Below, piece by piece: positions 21,084 through 27,939 of a DNA stretch of 31,228 bases. Under the pieces are notes generated by a model. The model was not told the DNA's origin. It saw only the letters and a program-made list of their open reading frames with translations, and ran no database searches. The stretch is taken from the IMG/VR virus record IMGVR_UViG_3300009128_000939, positions 1 to 31,228 of that record; one strand, 5' to 3'. Within the stretch, counting starts at the first letter, position 1, and each line of letters starts with the position of its first letter. The position numbers and the translations under genes were made by a program. The DNA is from a virus.

Positions 21084-23684
21084 GTGAACGACCTCTTAAA
21101 CCAGTCCCCTGGAAACAATCAGAAAAGCCAAATTGAATGCCTTGGGCTGATTTTCGAGAGTGAGGACGCGCGACGAGACCATTTTATAAAGCTGCTGACC
21201 GAGAAGCTGAAGGATCCCAATTTTCGGAACCAAGAAGGCTTTCCACAAGGCACCGACGAGGCGATTCTTGCGATGTCGGATCCACCCTACTACACGGCCT
21301 GCCCTAACCCGTGGCTCGAAGATTTCGTGAATCAGTACGGAACTCCCTACGGCTCGGCAGAGCAGTTTGCAAAAGAACCCTTCGCGTTTGACGTTAGTGA
21401 AGGAAGAAGCGGTATTTTTTACGATGCTCACAGCTACCATACAAAAGTTCCGCACAAAGCAATCATGCGCTACGTTCTTTATTATACAAAGCCTGGAGAT
21501 TTGATTGCTGACACTTTCTGTGGAACCGGAATGACGGGAGTGGCCGCACAGTTGTGTGGCAATAGAAAAGCTGTCGAAGACTTAGGCTATCGCGTTGACG
21601 AAAAGGGAACAATTTTTGAACCTGTTCATATTGCAGGAAAGATTGAATGGCGCGAGTTTTCGAAACTTGGCGAAAGAAAAGCCCTTTTAAATGATTTGTC
21701 CCCCGCAGCTGCATTTATTGCAGCTAACTACAACTCCAAGATCAATGTCGCGCGCTTTAAGCAAGAGGCAACTCAACTACTCGATGACGCAGAACGAGAG
21801 TTAGGTTGGATATATGAAACCAATCACAGCAGCTCGACAATAAAGGGAAAAATTAACTACATCATCTGGTCAGACGTTTTCACATGTCCAGAATGCGCAG
21901 GTGAAATTATTTTCTGGAAATCGGCCGTTGATCATAAATCCGGCTCTGTTCGCGACCAGATTGATTGTCCTCACTGCTCGGCGGGAGTGACCAAGAGAAC
22001 ACTGGATCGTTGCTGGACAACCTTCAATGACCCAAAGCTCTCACGGCCCATCCAAATCGCGAAGCAAGTTCCGGTTCACATTAACTACTCAATTGGCAAA
22101 ACTCGGTATGAAAAAGAGCCAGACGAAAACGATTTGGGCATTTCTGAGCGGTGTATGCAGGAGCTTGTTAAGTACGATTACCCCATCAAAGAATTGCCCG
22201 ATGGTGAAAAAACTGGCGAACCTATCCGAATGGGCATAAATTTTGTCCATCACTTCTACACGCACCGCAATCTCTTGGCGCTGGCGTTTCTTCGAAAGCG
22301 CGCCGAAAACGGTGTGTATAGTAATGCCCTAAATTTTCTCATAAATTCCTACGACTTGACACACAGCACAATGATGAGCCGTGTGATATTCAAGGGAGGT
22401 GGGAAAAAGCCAGTTCTGACTGGATATCAATCGGGAACACTATATTTTTCCTCTCTTCCCGTTGAGAAAAACATCTTCGAGGGAATTCGCAAGCAAAAAC
22501 TCAAAATTATAGTCGACTCGCTTGCGCTTGTTTCGTCGTCTCAAGCAATTCAGGCGAGCAGCGCAAGCCGCTTGAATGTTCCCGATTCATCAATTGACTA
22601 TCTTTTCATAGACCCGCCATTTGGCGCGAACATAATGTACTCCGAGTTAAATTTTCTCGCCGAATCTTGGTCAGGTGTTATGACCAATACTTTATCGGAA
22701 GCAATTGAAAGCAGAACTCAAGGCAAAAGCCTCGACGATTATCGGCGCCTCATGAGCTCAAGTTTTGCAGAGGCATATCGAATACTGAAGCCTGGGCGTT
22801 GGATGACTGTAGAGTTCTCTAATACCAAAGCATCAGTTTGGAATAGCATACAAACGAGCCTACAGGAGGCGGGTTTCGTTGTGGCTAACGTTTCCGCTTT
22901 AAATAAGAAGCAAGGCAGCTTCAACGCGGTAAACAATAAGACTTCAGTCAAGCAAGACCTAGTCATTTCTGCCTACAAGCCAAATGGTGGACTTGAAGAA
23001 CGTTTTATTAAATCTGGGGGCAGTGAAGAGTCAGCTTGGGACTTCGTGCGAACTCATTTGCGGGACCTTCCAGTCGTAAAATCAAGAGCAAATGAGCTCA
23101 CCTACATTTCCGAACGTGATCCTAGAATCATTTTCGACCGAATGGTCGCTTGGTTTATTCGACATAATGTACCAGTGCCGCTCTCAAGCCATGACTTTCA
23201 GGAAGGCCTTCGCACGCTATTCTCAGAGCGTGACGGTATGGTTTTCCTGCCGGAACAGGTCACCGAGTACGATCGTAAGCGTGCGCATGCAACGCAAGCA
23301 CCTCAGATAGAACTATTCGTTTCAGACGAGCGTTCGGCGATTGACTGGCTCATTGATTTCCTCAGCAAGCGCCCCTCGAGCTATCAAGACATTCACCCTG
23401 AGTTCACTACGCAGCTTGGCGCCGGATGGAAAAAACACGAGGAGAAGCCCGAACTTGCGGCACTCCTGGAGGACAATTTCCTACGCTACGACGGTAACCT
23501 AGACGTGCCAAACCAGATCCACAGCTACCTTTCTAGCAACTTTAAGGACCTGCGAGGACTGGAAAAGGACGACCCGCGTCTTAAGGCCAAAGCCAAGGAC
23601 CGCTGGTACGTGCCCGACCCCACCAGGGACGCCATACCTTTGCCGACATCCTTATGGAGAAGGGCGCGTCATTGCGGGATTTAA
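21084..23684 (+). CDS. Adenine-specific DNA methylase with Zn ribbon (COG1743/DUF1156-like), C-terminus replaced
   Basis: About 866 residues from GTG 21084; the frame is open to TTG 21054. Numbered from GTG, the order is: catalytic-type motif SDPPYYTACPNPW (65-77), SAM-binding DTFCGTGMTG (143-152), two zinc pairs CPEC (268-271) and CPHC (295-298), and a second motif IDPPFGANIMYSELNF (509-524). This is the layout of COG1743 methylases, often found in defence islands beside DUF499 ATPases and helicases that are absent here. The last 18 residues (IPLPTSLWRRARHCGI and the few before it) are out-of-frame integrase sequence, so the natural C-terminus is lost. The DNA is visibly richer in A+T than the flanking phage genes, consistent with recent acquisition. 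Whether the truncated enzyme works is unknown. Confidence 0.85.
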   Translation: MNDLLNQSPGNNQKSQIECLGLIFESEDARRDHFIKLLTEKLKDPNFRNQEGFPQGTDEAILAMSDPPYYTACPNPWLEDFVNQYGTPYGSAEQFAKEPFAFDVSEGRSGIFYDAHSYHTKVPHKAIMRYVLYYTKPGDLIADTFCGTGMTGVAAQLCGNRKAVEDLGYRVDEKGTIFEPVHIAGKIEWREFSKLGERKALLNDLSPAAAFIAANYNSKINVARFKQEATQLLDDAERELGWIYETNHSSSTIKGKINYIIWSDVFTCPECAGEIIFWKSAVDHKSGSVRDQIDCPHCSAGVTKRTLDRCWTTFNDPKLSRPIQIAKQVPVHINYSIGKTRYEKEPDENDLGISERCMQELVKYDYPIKELPDGEKTGEPIRMGINFVHHFYTHRNLLALAFLRKRAENGVYSNALNFLINSYDLTHSTMMSRVIFKGGGKKPVLTGYQSGTLYFSSLPVEKNIFEGIRKQKLKIIVDSLALVSSSQAIQASSASRLNVPDSSIDYLFIDPPFGANIMYSELNFLAESWSGVMTNTLSEAIESRTQGKSLDDYRRLMSSSFAEAYRILKPGRWMTVEFSNTKASVWNSIQTSLQEAGFVVANVSALNKKQGSFNAVNNKTSVKQDLVISAYKPNGGLEERFIKSGGSEESAWDFVRTHLRDLPVVKSRANELTYISERDPRIIFDRMVAWFIRHNVPVPLSSHDFQEGLRTLFSERDGMVFLPEQVTEYDRKRAHATQAPQIELFVSDERSAIDWLIDFLSKRPSSYQDIHPEFTTQLGAGWKKHEEKPELAALLEDNFLRYDGNLDVPNQIHSYLSSNFKDLRGLEKDDPRLKAKAKDRWYVPDPTRDAIPLPTSLWRRARHCGI

Positions 23685-23776
23685 TGGATGCGGGGGGATG
23701 GGCAGACCAGAAGTCAGCCATGAGATACACAACCAAGCGTGTGGAGAGGGTGCGGAAGGCGATGGAGATACGATAG
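23630..23776 (+). pseudogene. Tyrosine integrase C-terminal remnant
   Basis: A frame of 48 codons reads RHTFADILMEKGASL, then RDLMDAGGWADQKSAMRYTTKRVERVRKAMEIR and a stop. It holds the Arg of HxxR (in RHTFA), the GGW position equivalent to the H/W residue, and the catalytic Tyr in MRYTTK, as at the C-terminus of tyrosine recombinases. Everything upstream of RHTFA is missing and replaced by methylase sequence. No start codon suited to an independent gene is present. The phage therefore carried an integrase gene here that was destroyed by insertion or recombination. Confidence 0.85.
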
Positions 23777-23789
23777 ATGTAAAGGTTGA

Positions 23790-23927
23790 AATGCCGGGGT
23801 CTATGATCTGGGAGCCGCGTATCCGTCTGGTGATGCGTTCAGAAAACTCCCTTTGGAACTGAAGCAGGGTATCCCTTCATACATCAAGCAGAATGTGAAT
23901 TTAGAACGGTTAGAGAATGTTAGATAG
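23790..23927 (+). pseudogene. Unidentified gene tail upstream of hsdM-hsdS
   Basis: Forty-five codons open without a start codon between a TGA (23787) and TAG (23925-23927): NAGVYDLGAAYPSGDAFRK, then LPLELKQGIPSYIKQ and NVNLERLENVR. The stop overlaps the hsdM start by 11 bp, like two genes of one operon. It may be the 3' end of the gene that preceded hsdM in the donor (for example hsdR), but I do not recognise it. Confidence 0.4.
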
Positions 23928-26403
23928 TGTCACCAAGAAACGCATAGACGACTTACGCAACATTCTGGTTGGGAAACTACCAAGTCCGCAGAGTCAGGTG
24001 GAACAAATCACCACAGGACTGATTTACAAGTTCATGTATGACATGGATGAGGACGCAGTCGAAATGGGTGGTGTTCCATCCTTCTTTGTTGGTGATTATG
24101 AGAAATACTCTTGGAAGCACTTATTTGACCCTAAATTAGGGGGTGCAGATAAGGTGCAACTCTACAGTGATGCGATTGAGAATATGTATACCAATCCATC
24201 TGCACCACCTTTGTTCAGAGAGATTTTTAAGAACTCATTTCTTCCATTCAAAGACCCCTCGACCCTCAATATGTTTTTGAAAGAGGTAAATGAGTTTCAC
24301 TATTCTCATTCAGAAAAGTTGGGAGATGCATTTGAAGATCTTCTTTCCTCCATGGGGTCTCAAGGAGATGCAGGGCAGTTCAGAACACCACGGCACATAA
24401 TCGACTTCATTGTTGAGTTGGTGAACCCACAGAAGAATGAAACCATCCTGGACCCAGCATGTGGCACAGCAGGTTTCTTGATTTCATCCTATAACCGCAT
24501 TCTGTCTCAAAACACTGATAAAAAATTGGGTGACAAACTCAATGCATCAGAACGCAAACAAGTTGGTGACAATCTCGTTGGGTATGACATATCACCAGAT
24601 ATGACACGAATCTCTCTGGTGAATATGTATCTCCACCAGTTCGCAAGTCCTCAAATTCATGAATATGACACCCTATCATCTGAGGACAGGTGGAACGAAT
24701 ACTACGATGTGATTCTTGCAAATCCACCGTTCTTCTCACCTACTGGTGGCATCCAACCCCATTCACGATTTGGAGTGCAATCAACAAGGGCAGAGGTTCT
24801 GTTTGTCGATTACATCATGGAGCACCTTAAACCCAATGGTCGTGCAGGTATCGTTGTTCCAGAAGGTATCATTTTCCAAACAGGAACAGCATATAAAACA
24901 CTGAGAAAGAAACTTGTTGAGGATTGTTTGGTGGGGGTGATTTCTCTTCCAGCAGGTGTATTTAAACCATACTCTGGTGTGAAAACATCAATCCTTATTT
25001 TGGATAAGGAACTCAATCAAAAGTCACACAACATCTTTTTTGCAAAAGTTGAGAATGATGGTTTCAGTCTTGGGGCACAAAGAACACCCATTTCGGCAAA
25101 TGATTTACCAGATGTTCTATCGCAAATAACCGCATTTAGTGAAAGCAACGAATGTAATTTGCAAGTGGCAACAAAGGAGGAAGTCCTCACAAACAGAGAT
25201 GTTTCACTGAATGGTGCAACATACAAAATTTCGGAGTTGACCAACTCAGATTACGAGATGGTTAGTATCGGCAATAAAGACTACTTTGAAGTTTTATCTG
25301 GTGGGACACCAAAGTCTGATGAAACCTCATACTGGAACGGTCAATTGAATTGGATTTCACTTGTCGATTTACCAGCATCAAATTTGATTACGCAGATTCA
25401 TAACTCTGAACGCACTATTACTGAACTTGGATTAAAAAAGTCATCTGCAAAGATGATACCTGTGAACTCTGTGATTGTTTCTACTCGTGCAACAATTGGA
25501 AGAGTTGGGATTAACCGTATTCCGTTATCAACCAATCAAGGTTTCAAAAATATTGTCATTAAGGATGAGTCTCGTGTTTCTTGCGAATATCTCGCATACA
25601 TGATGACTAACCTAACAAACCAGATGTTGGAGTTGGCAAGTGGAGGCACTTTCAAAGAAATTTCCAAAACCAACTTCGTGTCATTAAGTATTCCTCTTCC
25701 ACCAATCGAAATACAGCAACAGATTGTCGATGAATTAGAGGGTTATCAGAAGATTATTGATGGGTGCAGACAGGTTGTTGAGAATTACAAACCAACCATC
25801 GACATTGACCCTTCATGGGAAACCAAGTCACTCGAAGAGATTAGTGAAGACTTCTCGAATGGTCTCAATTTTTCTAAAGAACAGGTAGGGCAAGGAAGTC
25901 GGTTCGTAAATGTAAAAGACCTCTTTAATCACAACATAATCGTTGAAGATAGTTCTTTGAAAAGAGTCCAAGTATCCGATAAGGAACTCTCAAAAAAACG
26001 ATTAAAAAAGGGGGATGTTCTCTTTGTTCGGTCATCAGTCAAGTATGAGGGTGTGGGGTATACAGCAATAATTGACGAATTATCCGAAGATACTGTGTTT
26101 GCAGGTTCCATTATCAAAATGTCACCGAGTCTAAATATAGTTAATCCCTTCTACCTAGGGGCACTCCTGAGAACACCGACATATCGCAACATCATAGTCT
26201 CTTTAGGTAATCGTGTAACGATTACAAATATTTCTCAAGACAGCATTAAATCAATAAAGGTTCCTGTCCCATCACTAGAAGAGCAAAATAAAATAGTGTC
26301 TGGTCTCAAAGAGGAAATGACATTTATTGAGGGTAATCGAACATTGATGGAATCATTCTCCCAAAAAATCCAAGACAGGATTAGCAAGGTTTGGGGTGAA
26401 TAA
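23917..26403 (+). CDS. Fused type I HsdM-HsdS modification protein
   Basis: 828 residues. N-terminal HsdM: GQFRTP (153-158), SAM motif I DPACGTAGFL (179-188), catalytic NPPF (269-272), then the usual AGIVVPEGIIF and PYSGVKTSILIL blocks to about 370. From about 440 the protein is HsdS: a first target-recognition domain (GGTPKSDETSYWNGQLNWISLVDLP, GFKNIVIKDE), the central conserved helix region PLPPIEIQQQIVDELEGYQKIIDGC (near 600), a second recognition domain, and the repeat VPVPSLEEQNKIVSGLKEEM. One polypeptide thus carries both methylation and two half-site specificities. No nuclease domain and no hsdR gene are visible, so it can only modify. The DNA is strongly A+T-rich relative to the phage backbone, indicating transfer. 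Confidence 0.9.
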   Translation: MLDSVTKKRIDDLRNILVGKLPSPQSQVEQITTGLIYKFMYDMDEDAVEMGGVPSFFVGDYEKYSWKHLFDPKLGGADKVQLYSDAIENMYTNPSAPPLFREIFKNSFLPFKDPSTLNMFLKEVNEFHYSHSEKLGDAFEDLLSSMGSQGDAGQFRTPRHIIDFIVELVNPQKNETILDPACGTAGFLISSYNRILSQNTDKKLGDKLNASERKQVGDNLVGYDISPDMTRISLVNMYLHQFASPQIHEYDTLSSEDRWNEYYDVILANPPFFSPTGGIQPHSRFGVQSTRAEVLFVDYIMEHLKPNGRAGIVVPEGIIFQTGTAYKTLRKKLVEDCLVGVISLPAGVFKPYSGVKTSILILDKELNQKSHNIFFAKVENDGFSLGAQRTPISANDLPDVLSQITAFSESNECNLQVATKEEVLTNRDVSLNGATYKISELTNSDYEMVSIGNKDYFEVLSGGTPKSDETSYWNGQLNWISLVDLPASNLITQIHNSERTITELGLKKSSAKMIPVNSVIVSTRATIGRVGINRIPLSTNQGFKNIVIKDESRVSCEYLAYMMTNLTNQMLELASGGTFKEISKTNFVSLSIPLPPIEIQQQIVDELEGYQKIIDGCRQVVENYKPTIDIDPSWETKSLEEISEDFSNGLNFSKEQVGQGSRFVNVKDLFNHNIIVEDSSLKRVQVSDKELSKKRLKKGDVLFVRSSVKYEGVGYTAIIDELSEDTVFAGSIIKMSPSLNIVNPFYLGALLRTPTYRNIIVSLGNRVTITNISQDSIKSIKVPVPSLEEQNKIVSGLKEEMTFIEGNRTLMESFSQKIQDRISKVWGE

Positions 26404-26418
26404 AGTTCGATAAACCTT

Positions 26419-26457
26419 ACGGTGTCTCTATTGCATTTATAGATTAGGGAACACCGT
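26419..26457 (+). terminator. Inverted repeat after hsdM-hsdS, weak terminator candidate
   Basis: Arms ACGGTGT (26419-26425) and ACACCGT (26451-26457) enclose a 25-nt loop and are followed by CAGTTTTAA. The loop is long for an intrinsic terminator. It could also mark the end of the inserted segment. Confidence 0.35.
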
Positions 26458-26466
26458 CAGTTTTAA

Positions 26467-26628
26467 GGGGGGGATTTGGTTGAACTTCGCGCCGTGAAGC
26501 CGGGGAAGTATCAGGGCCGTTGGATTGCCGAGGTCTGGCACAACGGAATCAACCTGTCTGAAGCCCTTAAATCAGAGGGGCTAGGCAGGGATTATCGCGG
26601 GGGGAAACGAAAGGGGTGGTGTGACTAG
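26467..26628 (+). pseudogene. Thermonuclease (SNase)-like C-terminal remnant
   Basis: Fifty-three codons after an in-frame TAA (26464): GGDLVELRAVKPGKYQGRW, then IAEVWHNGINLSEALKSEGL and GRDYRGGKRKGWCD. The order V-L-R-V-K-GKY-GR-A-V-NG-NLSE-L--EGL-R-Y-GGKR--WC is typical of the C-terminal third of phage staphylococcal-nuclease-like proteins. The catalytic N-terminal part is missing, replaced by the hsdM-hsdS segment. A TTG at 26476 follows a GGGGGGG stretch, so a short peptide might still be made. The stop shares its CTAG with the stop of the converging spanin gene. Confidence 0.65.
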
Positions 26629-26843
26629 CGGCAGAACTCGTCCATAGCCATATTATGACTGACGATCTGCTCTGCTGTTCGCCGTGTTAGGTCATCATCC
26701 TCACTTGGGTTAATCTTCTTTACCCAACCGCACCCTGTCCCGTGCGCGGAGCATCCGCTTAAGACGATCCCGCAAATCAGTATCAGACATGCCAGATACC
26801 TTCTCGTCGATTTCGTTCCGCCTGTTTGCGTGTTCTGATTCAT
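26625..26843 (-). CDS. Rz1-like outer-membrane spanin lipoprotein
   Basis: 72 residues. A hydrophobic segment LACLILICGIVL ends in the lipobox LSGC (28-31), followed by a short periplasmic part (SAHGTGCGWVKKINPSEDDDLTRRTAEQIVSHNMAMDEFCR). It overlaps the inner-spanin-like gene by 134 bp in a different frame, the nested arrangement characteristic of Rz/Rz1. It probably fuses the outer to the inner membrane at lysis. It lacks the proline-rich tail of lambda Rz1, so the identity relies on lipobox and nesting. Confidence 0.6.
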   Translation of the reverse strand: MNQNTQTGGTKSTRRYLACLILICGIVLSGCSAHGTGCGWVKKINPSEDDDLTRRTAEQIVSHNMAMDEFCR

Positions 26844-26946
26844 CCTCAGCTATATCCTTTTCCGCCTCGGCTCTCCCCCAAGCCTTGAGCGCATAGACCA
26901 GCGCACCAAGGGCAAGGGACAGAAGGCCAAAGAACAGCCAAGCCAT
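26710..26946 (-). CDS. Rz-like inner-membrane spanin
   Basis: 78 residues: N-terminal transmembrane helix MAWLFFGLLSLALGALVYAL, then a highly charged coiled-coil periplasmic domain (GRAEAEKDIAEDESEHANRRNEIDEKVSGM, LRDRLKRMLRARDRV). It overlaps the holin-like stop as TAATG. It fits an i-spanin that partners the nested lipoprotein. Confidence 0.65.
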   Translation of the reverse strand: MAWLFFGLLSLALGALVYALKAWGRAEAEKDIAEDESEHANRRNEIDEKVSGMSDTDLRDRLKRMLRARDRVRLGKED

Positions 26947-27110
26947 TAGTCTTGTGTGATAGCGGCAACAAGGCCAGCCACGGCAACCCCAGCCGACACG
27001 ATAGCGGCGGTCTGTTCGGGGCTAATGCCGACACCTATCGCTGTAAGGGCTGAAACAAGGCCCATCCAGGTAGAGCGTTCGCTTAAGCGATCAAGAATCC
27101 AGTCCATCAT
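26946..27110 (-). CDS. Small holin-like membrane protein
   Basis: 54 residues (MMDWILDRLSERSTWMGLV, then SALTAIGVGISPEQTAAIVSAGVAVAGLVAAITQD). One or two hydrophobic segments are rich in Gly and Ala. Proteins with the SERSTWMGL-TA-GV-I-PEQ-AI-AAG pattern are commonly annotated as phage holins or lysis-module membrane proteins. It lies between the spanins and another membrane gene, with AAGGA upstream. It would time endolysin release. Confidence 0.65.
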   Translation of the reverse strand: MMDWILDRLSERSTWMGLVSALTAIGVGISPEQTAAIVSAGVAVAGLVAAITQD

Positions 27111-27312
27111 CTTCTTTTTCCTTTATTGTGCGTAAAATATGGCCCCTTGTGCAAATCGACGGGGGTTCGGCGGGTATTGAACAGCCAACCTCAGTAACCA
27201 CGGCGGCGGCTATGGTGGCAGCACAACCACCAACCAAAACGACAACCGCCCCCACGGTGAATATGAGGGCGATAGGTCCAACCAATGCGTATTTGATTAA
27301 GTGCTTCAGCAT
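27091..27312 (-). CDS. Small membrane protein of lysis cluster
   Basis: 73 residues (MLKHLIKYALVGPIALIFTVGAVVVLVGGCAATIAAAVVTEVGCSIPAEPPSICTRGHILRTIKEKEDDGLDS). One long hydrophobic stretch from about residue 7 to 40, then a Cys-containing part and a charged tail. A second holin or antiholin role is possible from context. The end overlaps the holin-like gene by 20 bp. Confidence 0.55.
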   Translation of the reverse strand: MLKHLIKYALVGPIALIFTVGAVVVLVGGCAATIAAAVVTEVGCSIPAEPPSICTRGHILRTIKEKEDDGLDS

Positions 27313-27551
27313 TTCAGCACCTTCCGTTTTTTAATCTGTGTCTTGGGTATGGTTATCTCCCCAAATCCCATATCCCTGTCCATGTGAGGGCAGAGAGTTA
27401 TGTGGGCGGGGGTTTCGGATAAAAGCCACCCCACCGATTGAATAAGCGGCAGGGTTTGTTTTTTTAAATCAGTAAGGGGCGTCCAGTCTGGAGAGCCACC
27501 CACAGCGTCGATCCAGTCAATGAGGAGGAGTTTCACTTGCTTTTTATCCAA
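27306..27551 (-). CDS. Conserved small phage protein
   Basis: 81 residues if TTG 27551 is used; a GTG five codons downstream overlaps the stop of a 9-codon ORF (MAENWIKSK) as GTGA and may be the true start. IDWIDAVGGSPDWTPLTDLKKQTLPLIQSVGWLLSETPAHITLCPHMDRDMGFGEITIPKTQIKK matches small phage proteins of unknown function often close to lysis genes. It overlaps the membrane-protein gene by 7 bp. Confidence 0.55.
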   Translation of the reverse strand: MDKKQVKLLLIDWIDAVGGSPDWTPLTDLKKQTLPLIQSVGWLLSETPAHITLCPHMDRDMGFGEITIPKTQIKKRKVLKC

Positions 27552-27565
27552 TTTTCGGCCATAAT
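27537..27565 (+). promoter_or_regulatory. Promoter candidate for isolated plus-strand gene
   Basis: TTGCTT (27537-27542), 17-bp spacer, CATAAT (27560-27565), about 45 bp ahead of the ATG at 27610. The -10 has five of six consensus bases and the -35 only three. It would give the plus-strand gene its own transcript, as for phage morons. Confidence 0.35.
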
Positions 27566-27609
27566 CTCCACGTTGCTGCTTAGGCTTCTAATCTGCGAAA
27601 GGATTAAAA

Positions 27610-27939
27610 ATGTCACACTTTACCCCCGAAGAAATGATCGCCCACGCTAAGGCTTGGATAGCCGCCGATGCACATCGCATGGCAAGCAGGCCCGACGGAT
27701 ACCCAAAAGCCGCATGGCGGGAGGCTAACCCGATAAGCCTGCCAAACTCATTTGAAGCCGAGGACTTGAATTACAAAACACGGCCATCGCGGGTTCTCTC
27801 TTTCGACTGCAACGGAACGCCATACGATTTATGGGTGTGGCGACTCGGGAAATCCCCCCAATGTATTGAACGGATTAACCTTCGCGGCCCGGATGCGTCG
27901 GAGCGTTTGGCTCGGTATTATTCAAAGGAATCCAAATAG
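27610..27939 (+). CDS. Isolated plus-strand hypothetical (moron-like)
   Basis: 109 residues. AAAGGA lies about 6 bp before the ATG. FTPEEMIAHAKAWIAADAHRMASRPDGYPKAAWREANPISLPNSFEAEDLNYKTRPSRVLSFDCNGTPYDLWVWRLGKSPQCIERINLRGPDASERLARYYSKESK has no family I recognise. It is encoded opposite to all neighbours, overlaps the next gene tail-to-tail by 22 bp, and has a promoter candidate. This fits a moron, that is an independently expressed accessory gene. It could serve the lysogen or early infection. Confidence 0.65.
   Translation: MSHFTPEEMIAHAKAWIAADAHRMASRPDGYPKAAWREANPISLPNSFEAEDLNYKTRPSRVLSFDCNGTPYDLWVWRLGKSPQCIERINLRGPDASERLARYYSKESK

Noticed and set aside
23630-23776. A short independent integrase or excisionase gene
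   Set aside because: The fragment has only the C-terminal catalytic part of a tyrosine recombinase and no plausible start, so it is a remnant.
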